Source of the DNA: Hyphococcus sp.
Lineage (GTDB): Bacteria; Pseudomonadota; Alphaproteobacteria; Caulobacterales; Parvularculaceae
DNA: 64,000 nucleotides
Assembly (NCBI GenBank): GCA_021776335.1
Contig: JAJFGB010000010.1
Location: 124,001 to 188,000 of the forward strand
Reading direction: 5' to 3'
Shown: piece after piece, positions 46,739 to 55,361 of the stretch
Layout of the letters: every line of letters starts with the position of its first letter
Position numbering within the stretch: position 1 is the stretch's first letter
Notes under the pieces: generated by a model
Seen by the model: only the letters and a program-made list of their open reading frames with translations
What the model was told of the DNA's origin: nothing
Databases searched by the model: none
Program-made: the position numbers and the translations under genes

Positions 46739-47101
46739 ATGACAGACGAGACGAATGAGGGAGGTTGCCGCTGCGGCGCCATTCGTTTTGTCGCCCGCGG
46801 CGCGCCGCGGCTTGTCGTCAATTGCCATTGTAACGATTGCAGGAAAGCAACCGGCGGCGCCTTTGCGACTTTTGTTGACTATGACCGAGATCGGGTGACG
46901 TTCAACACACCGCCAAAATCATTTTCATCCAGCGCCGGCGCCGAACGGTTGTTTTGCGAACGATGCGGAAGCCCCATTGCGTTTCGCGGCGATGCATCGT
47001 CCGACGAAATCAACATCCATCTCGGCGCCTTTGATCACCCGGAAAAGTTTCGCCCCACGGAAGAATGCCATCAGGAAAGTGTGTTATGGCCGACGACGTA
47101 A
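46739..47101 (+). CDS. GFA-family zinc protein (first of a tandem pair)
   Basis: This 120-residue protein has the GFA zinc-binding cysteines: GCRCG, NCHCNDC and CERCGSP. Founding members are linked to glutathione-formaldehyde chemistry, but most, like this one, have no proven substrate. ATG 46739 is seven bases after AGGG; ATG 46736 and TTG 46733 are adjacent alternatives. Its end overlaps the next GFA gene by 16 bases. Confidence 0.85.
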   Translation: MTDETNEGGCRCGAIRFVARGAPRLVVNCHCNDCRKATGGAFATFVDYDRDRVTFNTPPKSFSSSAGAERLFCERCGSPIAFRGDASSDEINIHLGAFDHPEKFRPTEECHQESVLWPTT

Positions 47102-47469
47102 CATATGTTGGCGGATGCCAATGCGGCGCTGCGCGATTTGAGGCAACCGGCACGCCGAAATTTGTCAGCAACTGTCATTGCCAAAGCTGCCGCAAGGCGA
47201 CCGGCGCAGCGTTTTCCACCTGGGTGGGATTTAAAGCCGATCATGTTCGTTGGCTGACGGGCGAGCCCTCACATCATGCAAGTTCTCCCGGCGTCCAACG
47301 TGGTTTTTGCGCCGCCTGCGGCACGCCTTTGACCTATGCCGGAGAACAATGGGCGGGCGAAACCCATTTCATGATTGGTGTTTTTGATGATCCATCCGTC
47401 TTTACGCCACGTAGCGAAGTTTTTACCGAAGACGCCCTCCCCTGGGCGTTAGACCGGAAGGAAAACTGA
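47086..47469 (+). CDS. GFA-family zinc protein (second of a tandem pair)
   Basis: This 127-residue protein repeats the GFA layout (GCQCG, NCHCQSC, CAACGTP). It shares the order of motifs with its upstream neighbour, so the two probably arose by duplication and have diverged. ATG 47086 follows AGGAAAG by normal spacing. Its stop overlaps the start of the SDR gene (TGATGG). Confidence 0.85.
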   Translation: MADDVTYVGGCQCGAARFEATGTPKFVSNCHCQSCRKATGAAFSTWVGFKADHVRWLTGEPSHHASSPGVQRGFCAACGTPLTYAGEQWAGETHFMIGVFDDPSVFTPRSEVFTEDALPWALDRKEN

Positions 47470-48338
47470 TGGTGGAACTTCAACAAACCGCACTGGTGAC
47501 CGGCGTCTCCACCGGCATCGGCCGCGCCATCGCTAGGGCGCTGATTGACGCCGGCTGGCAGGTCTTTGGCAGCGTGCGCAAAGACAGTGACGGCGCCGCA
47601 GCGCACGATGCGCTGGGAGAAAACTTTACACCGCTTATCTTTGATGTAACCGATCGAAAAGCGATTGAACAAAGCGCTGAGATCGTGCGCGCGGCGCTGG
47701 GTGGAAAAACTTTAAACGCCCTTGTCAATAATGCGGGCATCGCCGTCGGCGGCCCTTTGCGTTACTTGCCGCCAGAGGAGCTAGAACATCAACTCAACGT
47801 CAATCTTTTTGGCGTTCTCCATGTGACGCAGGCTTTTCTGCCGATGCTGGGCGCGGATAAATCTTTTCACGGAACGCCAGGACGTATTGTCAATATGAGT
47901 TCCGTCGCCGGCAAGATCGCGTCTCCTATCATGGGTCCCTACGCGATTTCCAAGCATGCCCTTGAGGCGTTTTCGGAAAGCCTGCGCAGAGAATTGATGA
48001 TGCATGGCATTGACGTCGTCATGGTCGCACCGGGCGCCGTTAAGACACCGATCTGGGCCAAAGCTGACGAGATCAATGCGGAACAATACAAAGATACGGA
48101 ATATTACGACATCATTGTCGGCATGCGCGAAGCGATGCAGGCCTACGGCGAAAGCGGCTTGCCACCGGAAGATATCGGCAAACTGGTGCTGGACATAGTG
48201 ACAGGCAAAACCCGCAAAACCCGCCACCCCGTCCTGCGTAAAAAATTCCTGATGTGGACCCTGCCCAATCTGTTACCCAGGCGCATGGTCGACAAGATGG
48301 TCGCAAAACGTTTTGGCTTTCCGGCGTCAGCGAAATGA
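47469..48338 (+). CDS. Short-chain dehydrogenase/reductase
   Basis: This 289-residue SDR has the cofactor motif TGVSTGIG, the NNAG motif, the catalytic Ser in NMSSVAG and the catalytic Tyr/Lys in YAISK. The C-terminus is basic and longer than the minimum, as in lipid- or steroid-acting SDRs. The substrate is unknown. It is coupled to the GFA gene upstream and to the HAD gene downstream (ATGA overlap), and lies upstream of an acyl-CoA dehydrogenase, so fatty-acid or acyl-CoA metabolism is plausible. Confidence 0.88.
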   Translation: MVELQQTALVTGVSTGIGRAIARALIDAGWQVFGSVRKDSDGAAAHDALGENFTPLIFDVTDRKAIEQSAEIVRAALGGKTLNALVNNAGIAVGGPLRYLPPEELEHQLNVNLFGVLHVTQAFLPMLGADKSFHGTPGRIVNMSSVAGKIASPIMGPYAISKHALEAFSESLRRELMMHGIDVVMVAPGAVKTPIWAKADEINAEQYKDTEYYDIIVGMREAMQAYGESGLPPEDIGKLVLDIVTGKTRKTRHPVLRKKFLMWTLPNLLPRRMVDKMVAKRFGFPASAK

Positions 48339-48991
48339 CTTCTACGCATATCAGTGCGATTATCTTTGATTTCGGCGGTGTTTTCACCACCTCACCGGTT
48401 GAAAGTTTCGGCATTTTCGAGCGCGAGCATGATCTACCTGGGCGGTTCATCGGCAGCGTTATCAAAAACAATCATCACGGAAACGCTTGGGCGCAATTTG
48501 AACGGTCGGAAATCTCCATGGATGAATTTGACGGGCTGTTTGCCGAAGAAACGAAAGCCGCCGGTTTCGAAATTTCCGGCATGACGTTGGTCTCGCTTTT
48601 AAAGTTGACCTTGCGGCCAGAAATGGTCGCCACTCTGAGGCGCGTAAAGACGTCCGGCTACAAAACCGGCTGCATCACCAATAATCTGCCGCAATTTGAC
48701 AGCACAGCGATGATCGCAGACGCGGATAAGGCAGCAGACGCTCAGGAGATTATGTCGCTGTTCGATCATGTGATTGAATCATCAAAGGCAGGCATTCGAA
48801 AGCCAGAGCCGCGCATTTATGAAATGATGTGCGAAGCGCTGAATGTTGCGCCCCGCACTTGCGTCTTTCTGGACGATCTCGGCATCAATCTTAAACCGGC
48901 CCGCGCCATGGGTATGGCAACGATCAAGGTGCCGCTGGGCGATGTGACGCCGGCGATTGAGGAACTTGATGCGCTCTTGAAGGGCGCTTGA
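48335..48991 (+). CDS. HAD-superfamily hydrolase (subfamily IA)
   Basis: This 218-residue HAD phosphatase has motif I in IIFDFGGVF, a helical cap (about 18-95), a Thr-like motif II at CITNN, a Lys in KPEPRIYEMM and motif IV in VFLDDLGIN. The type resembles the HAD part fused to acyl-CoA dehydrogenases in ACAD10. Start 48335 overlaps the SDR stop as ATGA; a longer frame upstream is not used. The following AidB-like gene supports the ACAD10-like link. Confidence 0.87.
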   Translation: MTSTHISAIIFDFGGVFTTSPVESFGIFEREHDLPGRFIGSVIKNNHHGNAWAQFERSEISMDEFDGLFAEETKAAGFEISGMTLVSLLKLTLRPEMVATLRRVKTSGYKTGCITNNLPQFDSTAMIADADKAADAQEIMSLFDHVIESSKAGIRKPEPRIYEMMCEALNVAPRTCVFLDDLGINLKPARAMGMATIKVPLGDVTPAIEELDALLKGA

Positions 48992-49061
48992 ATACTGTCT
49001 TGAGGCATTGCGGCAACAGCAGCTTCGGCGCAAATTGAGTTGCCCGCGCCGGAGTTAAAAA

Positions 49062-50714
49062 ATGCCCCATTTCCGACCAACCGCCGATCTCGAAACCCAC
49101 GAAGTTGCAAACCAGCCGCCGCCCTTTGAAGACGTCAATATTTTCGACAGTGACGCGGCGCTGAAAACCGCCGTCGAAAAAAATGGCGGCGCCGCACATG
49201 CGGCCAATCTTTCCACCTTTGGCGCCCGTTGCGGATCGGCGGAGGTGATTGATTGGAGCCGTCAGGCGAATAACAACCCGCCGCAACTCAAAAGTTTCGA
49301 TCGCTATGGTCATCGGCTTGATGAGGTAGAGTTTCATCCCGCCTATCATGCGCTGATGGATCTGGGTCTTTCCGCAGGTGTGTCAGCCGGCGCATGGACG
49401 GCAGGGCAAGCTGGTCATGTGTTGCACGCGGCGCTGATTTATCAGATGGGCCAGGCCGATGGCGGCGTCTGCTGCCCCATGTCCATGACGTATGCTGTCG
49501 TTCCCGCCCTGCGCCACGCACCAGCGCTCGCAAAAGAATGGGAACCGCGCGTCACAACGTCCGCTTATGACCAGCGTTTCATTCCAGCGCCGGAAAAGAA
49601 TGCCGCGACCATGGGCATGGCGATGACGGAAAAACAGGGCGGCTCTGACATTCGCGCCAACACAACAAGTGCGAAAAACATCGGCGGCGATGAATATGAA
49701 CTGACCGGACATAAATGGTTTTGTTCTGCGCCCATGTGCGACGCCTTCCTGACACTCGCGGTGACCGAGGCCGGCATTACGTGTTTTCTCGTGCCACGCT
49801 GGCGCCCCGACGGAACCCGCAACGCGATGCACATTATGCGGCTGAAAGACAAGCTCGGCGACCGATCCAATGCGTCCTCGGAAATCGAATATCATGGCGC
49901 TTATGCGCGACGGGTCGGTGACGAAGGCCGCGGCGTGAGAACCATCATCGATATGGTCCAACACACCCGCCTCGACTGTATTGTCGGCTCGGCGGGCGGC
50001 ATGCGCGCGGCGCTGGCGCAAGCTCTCTGGCATGCTGACCACAGAACCGCATTTCAAAAAAAACTGATCGACCAGCCTGCAATGACGATGGTGCTTGCTG
50101 ACCTCGCGCTGGAAACAGAAGCCGCAACAGCGCTGGCCTTTCGCATCGCCGGCGCCTTCGACAAGGCGGGCAGCGACAAGCGCGAAGCCGCCTTCATGCG
50201 GCTGGCGACACCGATTGCCAAATACTGGATCTGCAAACGCCTTCCGGGGGTTACTTACGAAGCGCTTGAATGTCACGGCGGCGCTGGCTTTGTGGAAGAA
50301 GGTCCGATGCCGCGGCTTTACCGCACCGCGCCCTTGAATGCGATCTGGGAAGGCTCCGGCAATGTCATCGCCCTTGATATATTACGGGCGATAACGCGAG
50401 AGCCTGACAGCCTCAACGCCGTGCGTGACGAAATTCTCGGCGCCAAAGGTGAAAACCTGCATCTCGACCGGCATATTGAGCGCCTGGAAAAATGGTTCGA
50501 GCCTGGCATTTTGAACGAAGCAACTGCACGCGCCTTTGCCGAAGATATGGCGCTTGCATTAGAGGCTACTGCGCTACGCGCGCGCGCGCCGGATTATATG
50601 TTTGACGGCTTTTGCAATGCGCGCCTCGATACGGAAAACAAGTCTCTCGCCTATGGTGCGCTCACGGCAAAACTTGATGCGGCAAAGATTATTGACCGCG
50701 CAGCGCCACATTGA
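49062..50714 (+). CDS. AidB-like acyl-CoA dehydrogenase
   Basis: This 550-residue FAD protein matches AidB: the N-terminal extension, GMAMTEKQGGSDIRANTT (FAD and active-site loop), CHGGAGFVEEGPMPRLYR and LNAIWEGSGNVIALDILR. AidB acts in the adaptive response to alkylating agents in E. coli and has weak isovaleryl-CoA dehydrogenase activity. There is no ada gene nearby, so involvement in acyl-CoA catabolism with the SDR and HAD neighbours is equally possible. It starts 70 bases after the HAD gene. Confidence 0.9.
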   Translation: MPHFRPTADLETHEVANQPPPFEDVNIFDSDAALKTAVEKNGGAAHAANLSTFGARCGSAEVIDWSRQANNNPPQLKSFDRYGHRLDEVEFHPAYHALMDLGLSAGVSAGAWTAGQAGHVLHAALIYQMGQADGGVCCPMSMTYAVVPALRHAPALAKEWEPRVTTSAYDQRFIPAPEKNAATMGMAMTEKQGGSDIRANTTSAKNIGGDEYELTGHKWFCSAPMCDAFLTLAVTEAGITCFLVPRWRPDGTRNAMHIMRLKDKLGDRSNASSEIEYHGAYARRVGDEGRGVRTIIDMVQHTRLDCIVGSAGGMRAALAQALWHADHRTAFQKKLIDQPAMTMVLADLALETEAATALAFRIAGAFDKAGSDKREAAFMRLATPIAKYWICKRLPGVTYEALECHGGAGFVEEGPMPRLYRTAPLNAIWEGSGNVIALDILRAITREPDSLNAVRDEILGAKGENLHLDRHIERLEKWFEPGILNEATARAFAEDMALALEATALRARAPDYMFDGFCNARLDTENKSLAYGALTAKLDAAKIIDRAAPH

Positions 50715-50744
50715 ATGGAGCACACCTTCGTCTTCCGGACGAGC

Positions 50745-51326
50745 TCAATCACCCTCAAAACCCCAGGGCGCCGGCGGCGGCGCAACCGGCGTGGCCAGAT
50801 CAAACTCGACGCGAAAGAAGCGGTTTTCCCGAGACAGCTCATAGGCAAACATTTCGTCCGTGATTTCGACTGCCCAAATATTGGTTACCGACGCGGTAAG
50901 GCCCTCACGGGTGAAAAGATCAATGGAAAACTGATCAACCGGAAACTCGACGCGCGTCGCTGATGTGATCTCGGCGCTGTCGCCGCCATATTGAGTCACT
51001 GCATCTTCCGACCCGTCTTCATGGCGGTGATCATGTTTCAGGCGCAGACCCATGTCGGTGTGCGTAATCACCCATGTTCGTGAGCGATTCTCACCCACAT
51101 GAAACGGCACACGAATTTCGTTCGGGTCACAGTCGCGGACATGCATCACCAGTTGCTCGCTGGCAAAATCGGCGTCCGCCTCATCGGTGGAAACGACGCG
51201 ACCCTCATAAGCCTTGCCGCAATGTACTGCGAGCTCTGCCATGAATTTGTCGACGGGCGCCGGCGGCGTTTCGCCCGCGCAGGCCGCAAGAACTAGCGCC
51301 GTTCCGGCGCAGATAAGTTTTTTCAT
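50745..51326 (-). CDS. Lipoprotein of unknown function
   Basis: This 193-residue protein starts with a lipoprotein signal and lipobox LVLAACAG. The mature domain has two cysteines (HCGKAYEG and VRDCDPNE) and repeated beta strands. The pattern VDKFMAELAVHCGKAYEGRV looks like a family of periplasmic proteins of unknown function. It is convergent with aidB and follows the knotted-repeat protein gene, with which it may be co-transcribed. Confidence 0.8.
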   Translation of the reverse strand: MKKLICAGTALVLAACAGETPPAPVDKFMAELAVHCGKAYEGRVVSTDEADADFASEQLVMHVRDCDPNEIRVPFHVGENRSRTWVITHTDMGLRLKHDHRHEDGSEDAVTQYGGDSAEITSATRVEFPVDQFSIDLFTREGLTASVTNIWAVEITDEMFAYELSRENRFFRVEFDLATPVAPPPAPWGFEGD

Positions 51327-51348
51327 TGTAATGCCTTATTTTGAAAAA

Positions 51349-51702
51349 TCAGGGAATTCCGGGAAAGCTGGTGACCATCTTGATCTTAAGGTCCGGAAAG
51401 CTGCTCACATACTGAATTTTCACGTCGGGAAAACTTTCGACCAGCATCCACTGGCCGCATTTATTGGGAAAACTGGTGACGACCTCCACATGGAGGTCAG
51501 CGAAGCTCTCCACGACCTGAACTTTAATGTCGGGGAAACTATCGACAATTTGAATGTTCCCATAAAGAGGAAATCCATCAAAAGCGCAGGCATCTTTGTC
51601 GAACCCAGCTACGGGCTCGTCACCCGTTGCGGCGAGTACATCTGTGCTCAAAAGCGCAAAAACAGCCGAAAATCCGGAAAATAATAATGACTGCCAGTTC
51701 AT
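51349..51702 (-). CDS. Secreted 7(1)-knot (septoil knot) type repeat protein
   Basis: This 117-residue protein has a signal peptide (ending near VLAA) and six repeats of about 11 residues with the pattern (K/H)(V/I)xxVxSFPD(L/I), for example KVQVVESFADL, KIQYVSSFPDL and KIKMVTSFPGI, plus a Cys-containing insert NKCGQW. This periodic SFPD pattern is the hallmark of small proteins reported to fold as a 7(1) torus knot. I recognise it from memory of that family. Cellular function is unknown. It is probably in one transcript with the lipoprotein gene downstream. Confidence 0.75.
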   Translation of the reverse strand: MNWQSLLFSGFSAVFALLSTDVLAATGDEPVAGFDKDACAFDGFPLYGNIQIVDSFPDIKVQVVESFADLHVEVVTSFPNKCGQWMLVESFPDVKIQYVSSFPDLKIKMVTSFPGIP

Positions 51703-52003
51703 CTGGTGATTTTAGGTCACAGCGGCCGACTTCACCAGCCTTGAAGGCCGCGAAATTATTGACACCACGCTCAAAGACGCCTATTTCCCGCCTCGCAATG
51801 CTGCGATGCAGCGCGCGCAACCGGCCTCAAAGGCCCTACCATAAGACGCAGCGCAAGACCCCGCATCTCTTCCCCCCGGCATTGCCACGAATGACGCATC
51901 GCTTCCTCAAGGCGGAAGAGCGGGGCGTTGGAGAAACAGCCCCGCCCATGCGATCGCCAGACGCCGTTGAACAGCAGCTGGCCATAAAACCCACGGAGAC
52001 TAA
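51703..52003. other. Leader of rhlE and divergent promoter region
   Basis: About 300 bases between the knot-protein gene (minus) and rhlE (plus). Many RNA helicase genes have long leaders; no specific element was recognised here. GGAG lies seven bases before the rhlE start. Confidence 0.4.
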
Positions 52004-53419
52004 ATGTCGTTTGCTGATCTCGGCCTTGAGCCGAAACTTCTCGATGCTATCGCCAGTTCCGGCTATACAACCCCCACACCGATCCAGATTGAGGCCATTC
52101 CGCCAGCGCTTCAAGGCCGCGATGTCCTCGGCATCGCGCAGACCGGCACCGGCAAGACTGCCTCTTTCACCCTGCCAATGATTCAACGCCTCGCCAAAGG
52201 CCGGGCCAAAGCGCGCATGCCGCGCACACTGGTTCTCGCGCCAACCCGCGAGCTCGCTGCCCAGGTTGCGGAGAATTTCGAAAAATACGGCGCCAATCAC
52301 AAGCTCTCCATGGCGCTTCTCATCGGCGGTGTGTCATTCGGCGATCAGGATGCAAAGCTCACGCGTGGCGTTGATGTTTTGGTAGCGACGCCGGGCCGCC
52401 TGCTCGATCATTTTGAACGCGGACGATTATTGCTCACCGGCATCGAAGTAATGGTCGTTGACGAGGCAGACCGAATGCTCGACATGGGTTTTATTCCGGA
52501 TATTGAGCGCATCTTCAAGCTGACGCCGATGACACGCCAGACGTTGTTTTTTTCGGCAACCATGCCGCCGGAAATCCAGCGCATCACCGATCAGTTCCTC
52601 CACAACCCCGTGCGTGTTGAAGTTGCAAAGCCAGCAACCACCGCCGAAACGATTACGCAGCGCATCATCCGCGTTCCGTCCAGAGACGACAAGGCCAAAC
52701 GCGGCGTCTTGCGCGAACTGCTGAACTACAAGGACGTCAAAAACGGAATCATCTTCTGTAACCGCAAATCGACGGTCGATGTCGTCGCCAAATCGCTGCA
52801 AAAATACGGTTTTAACGCCCGGCCGATCCATGGCGATCTCGCCCAAGCCTTCCGCACCGAAACACTGGACAAATTTCGGTCCGGCGAGATTCAGTTTCTG
52901 GTGGCCTCGGATGTCGCCGCGCGCGGGCTCGACATTCCCGCTGTGAGTCATGTGTTCAATTATGACACACCAATCCATTCCGACGACTATGTTCACCGCA
53001 TCGGCCGGACCGGTCGCGCCGGCCTTAAAGGCGCTGCGATGATGCTCGTGTCCCCTGCCGACAGCAAATATTACGACGCCATTTTAAAGACCATCGGCGC
53101 GGAAGAAATCGAGGCGCTTGATATTTCCTCGTTCGCAGGTAGCCCAGCGAGCGAGGACAAACGTCGGCCACGACGGTCAAGGACCGCCAAGCCCCGTGAT
53201 GAAAAGGCCAAAGAAAAACCTGCCGCCAGTGTCAAAGCATCGCCGGAAGAGCCCGTTGCGGAAAATGTAGAGCAGCCAGCCATAGAAGCCGATGATCGCG
53301 AAGCCTCGCCAAAACGGCGATCCCCACGCACGCGCCAACGGCGTGAAAAGACGACAGAACCAGAGTTGGGGCTGGGCGATCATGTCCCCGCCTTCATGAC
53401 GCGCGGCATCGCCGGTTAA
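52004..53419 (+). CDS. rhlE: DEAD-box RNA helicase (RhlE-type)
   Basis: This 471-residue helicase unwinds RNA using ATP, probably in ribosome assembly or RNA decay. All motifs are visible: Q motif (PTPIQIEAIP), motif I (AQTGTGKT), Ia (PTREL), DEAD as VDEAD, SAT, and the C-terminal RGLDIP and HRIGRTGR. A basic, disordered tail (about 385-455) is typical of RhlE. The GGDEF gene follows on the same strand, separated by 143 bases. Confidence 0.93.
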   Translation: MSFADLGLEPKLLDAIASSGYTTPTPIQIEAIPPALQGRDVLGIAQTGTGKTASFTLPMIQRLAKGRAKARMPRTLVLAPTRELAAQVAENFEKYGANHKLSMALLIGGVSFGDQDAKLTRGVDVLVATPGRLLDHFERGRLLLTGIEVMVVDEADRMLDMGFIPDIERIFKLTPMTRQTLFFSATMPPEIQRITDQFLHNPVRVEVAKPATTAETITQRIIRVPSRDDKAKRGVLRELLNYKDVKNGIIFCNRKSTVDVVAKSLQKYGFNARPIHGDLAQAFRTETLDKFRSGEIQFLVASDVAARGLDIPAVSHVFNYDTPIHSDDYVHRIGRTGRAGLKGAAMMLVSPADSKYYDAILKTIGAEEIEALDISSFAGSPASEDKRRPRRSRTAKPRDEKAKEKPAASVKASPEEPVAENVEQPAIEADDREASPKRRSPRTRQRREKTTEPELGLGDHVPAFMTRGIAG

Positions 53420-53520
53420 AGATTCCTTTACCACCATTGCCAAACTCTTGAGGAAATTGGCCATTCATCTCGCCATTTAGGCTTTCCTTTACGCGATACC
53501 GCTAGTCTTCCGGGCAACAG

Positions 53521-53541
53521 CCCCGCTAATTAAAAGCGGGG
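53521..53541 (+). promoter_or_regulatory. Stem-loop between rhlE and the GGDEF gene
   Basis: A perfect 7-bp stem (CCCCGCT/AGCGGGG) with a 7-base AT loop lies 22 bases before the GGDEF start. It is not followed by a T run, so termination is doubtful. It could slow translation of the GGDEF gene or stabilise its transcript. Confidence 0.45.
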
Positions 53542-53562
53542 AACGAATGTTGGGAACACTTT

Positions 53563-54627
53563 ATGGCGGTGGGCGTCGAATCAACACATCGGATTGCCGA
53601 ATTTGCACTTGGCGCATTGAAGAAAATTGGTCTGCCGGCGACGCCGACTAATTATGATCTTTGGTATGCGCATGCAGAGGGCAAGAATCCTGCGCTGTCA
53701 CGCGATATCCAGAAAGTCATGGACGGGTTTGGCAAGGTGTCACAAAAAGATGCCGACAAACTCCACCAGACCCACATTCTACACGCCGACCTAACCAGAG
53801 ACGTGGTTGACGTCGTTACGCGCTTTCAAGAAGAAGTGACCGACCTTTACGACGTTATTGAAAAAACCGGCGAACATGCGTCAGGCCATAATGAAGCACT
53901 CGACGGATTATCCGATCAACTGAGACAGACCACAAAAGAATTTCCTGCCGTCGGAAAACTGCTTGAGGGCATGGTCAACGTCGCCAAGGACATGCACTCG
54001 CAAAACGAGCATTTGGAAACGCGGCTGGCAGACTCGGTTACCGAAATTAATACGCTTCAGCGAAACGTTGAATTTATCCAGGCAGAAGCGATGAAAGACC
54101 CGCTGACGGGCATTGCCAATCGCGCCATGTTTGACCGCTCACTGGACCGTTTCGTCGGTGAAGCCGCCCAGAGTAACGAAGCGCTGGCATTGGTCATGGC
54201 CGATGTGGATCATTTTAAGAATTTCAACGATAAATGGGGCCATCAAACAGGTGACCAGGTTTTACGTCTTGTCGCCGAGGTCATGAACGCCAATGTCAAA
54301 GGCCAGGATTTGTTGGCGCGATATGGCGGCGAGGAATTCGCGATCATTCTCCCGGGGACCAGCCTTGAAAACGCCCAGATGCTCGCTGACCGGATCCGAC
54401 GAGCGGTCGAATCTCGGCGCCTGCGAAGACGACGGACGGACGAAAATCTCGGCGTGATTACGATGTCTATGGGGATTTCGCTGCACCGATCAGCCGATAC
54501 GATCGAAACAATCATCGAACGTGCCGACCAATGTTTATACGCCGCCAAAGACAGCGGTAGAAATCAGGTCATCACTGAAGAAGATATGAAGGCAAAAAAG
54601 AACGAGCCAGCTGCGAAGGCAGGATGA
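53563..54627 (+). CDS. Diguanylate cyclase (GGDEF)
   Basis: This 354-residue soluble protein has a helical N-terminal region (about 1-170, with a coiled coil that likely dimerises) and a C-terminal GGDEF domain with the active motif YGGEEF and substrate motifs DPLTGIANR and DVDHFKNFND. It should make cyclic di-GMP. The residues five before the motif are KGQD rather than RxxD, so feedback inhibition may be lost. The first part resembles sensor regions seen in alphaproteobacterial cyclases (NYDLWYAHAEG). No membrane segment is visible. Confidence 0.9.
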   Translation: MAVGVESTHRIAEFALGALKKIGLPATPTNYDLWYAHAEGKNPALSRDIQKVMDGFGKVSQKDADKLHQTHILHADLTRDVVDVVTRFQEEVTDLYDVIEKTGEHASGHNEALDGLSDQLRQTTKEFPAVGKLLEGMVNVAKDMHSQNEHLETRLADSVTEINTLQRNVEFIQAEAMKDPLTGIANRAMFDRSLDRFVGEAAQSNEALALVMADVDHFKNFNDKWGHQTGDQVLRLVAEVMNANVKGQDLLARYGGEEFAIILPGTSLENAQMLADRIRRAVESRRLRRRRTDENLGVITMSMGISLHRSADTIETIIERADQCLYAAKDSGRNQVITEEDMKAKKNEPAAKAG

Positions 54628-54678
54628 TGCCGTTCGCTGAGCGCCGTTCGCGCTTCACTATCAACGCCTGTTGACGCT

Positions 54679-55245
54679 TCAAACAGCCGCGTCCTCCACC
54701 AGAATATCAAATCGGTCATGGCCCCAATATTTGGCGCCATCGCGCACCGCGAAGGGTACGCCAAAGACGCCGTCCTCTTCGATTAACGTCCGGTGTTTCT
54801 TCATCGCCTTGCCCACACTCAATGCGCTTTGAGAAGCATCAATGGCGTCGGCGCGCCACCCAATATTCTTAGCGCACTCCTTAAGGACATCGACTTCAGA
54901 AATATTCTTGCCCTCACCCCAGCGCGCGTCGGAAACAGCGAGCGCAAACGCCATGCCGAAACCGTCATGCACAGCAGCAATAGAGGCTTTGTATGACGGC
55001 GCCAGATCGACTTCAAAAGGGTCTGGACGAGAAATCGGCAACCCCATCCGCATGGTCATGCGCGGCGCATCCACAGCATAATAGGCAAGCTTTGGCTTGT
55101 TCGCGACGGGATCACTGAAAACGACACCATCCGGCGGACCGGTGAACGGAATCAACTCGACATCCAGGCCCGCGCGTTGGACGATATGCAGGCCCAGTCG
55201 CGAATAAGGGCTGCGGAAGGAATGATAAACCCGAATTTCAGACAT
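54679..55245 (-). CDS. DsbA-like oxidoreductase/isomerase (HCCA isomerase family)
   Basis: This 188-residue protein has the thioredoxin-like fold of 2-hydroxychromene-2-carboxylate isomerases. It starts with YHSFRSPYSRLG, with Ser in place of the DsbA Cys, and ends with GVFGVPFAVRDGAKYWGHDRFDIL. Such proteins are glutathione-dependent and act on aromatic or small reactive compounds. GGAG eight bases upstream supports ATG 55245. It is divergent from the HxlR gene, with a long palindrome between, so HxlR probably controls it. Confidence 0.85.
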   Translation of the reverse strand: MSEIRVYHSFRSPYSRLGLHIVQRAGLDVELIPFTGPPDGVVFSDPVANKPKLAYYAVDAPRMTMRMGLPISRPDPFEVDLAPSYKASIAAVHDGFGMAFALAVSDARWGEGKNISEVDVLKECAKNIGWRADAIDASQSALSVGKAMKKHRTLIEEDGVFGVPFAVRDGAKYWGHDRFDILVEDAAV

Positions 55246-55283
55246 GAGTGAGACTCCAGTTCTTTTAGGCCATTCGCGATACA

Positions 55284-55336
55284 CACTTTAAATTTGCAAG
55301 TTACATGATATAAATGTAACTTGCAAATTTAAAGTG
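55284..55336. promoter_or_regulatory. Long perfect inverted repeat, likely HxlR operator
   Basis: Two perfect 23-base arms flank a 7-base spacer (55307-55313), covering most of the divergent promoter region between the DsbA-like and HxlR genes. The arms are AT-rich and centre on TTGCAAGTTACAT. HxlR regulators bind such palindromes as dimers, often near the promoter of the divergent gene. The arms are longer than a single dimer needs, which would allow two dimers. Confidence 0.8.
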
Positions 55337-55361
55337 ACTAAATTCTGCAAAGGTTTAACTC

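Noticed and set aside
53521-53541. Stem-loop considered as a cyclic di-GMP riboswitch or terminator
   Set aside because: Far too small for a riboswitch and lacks a T run.
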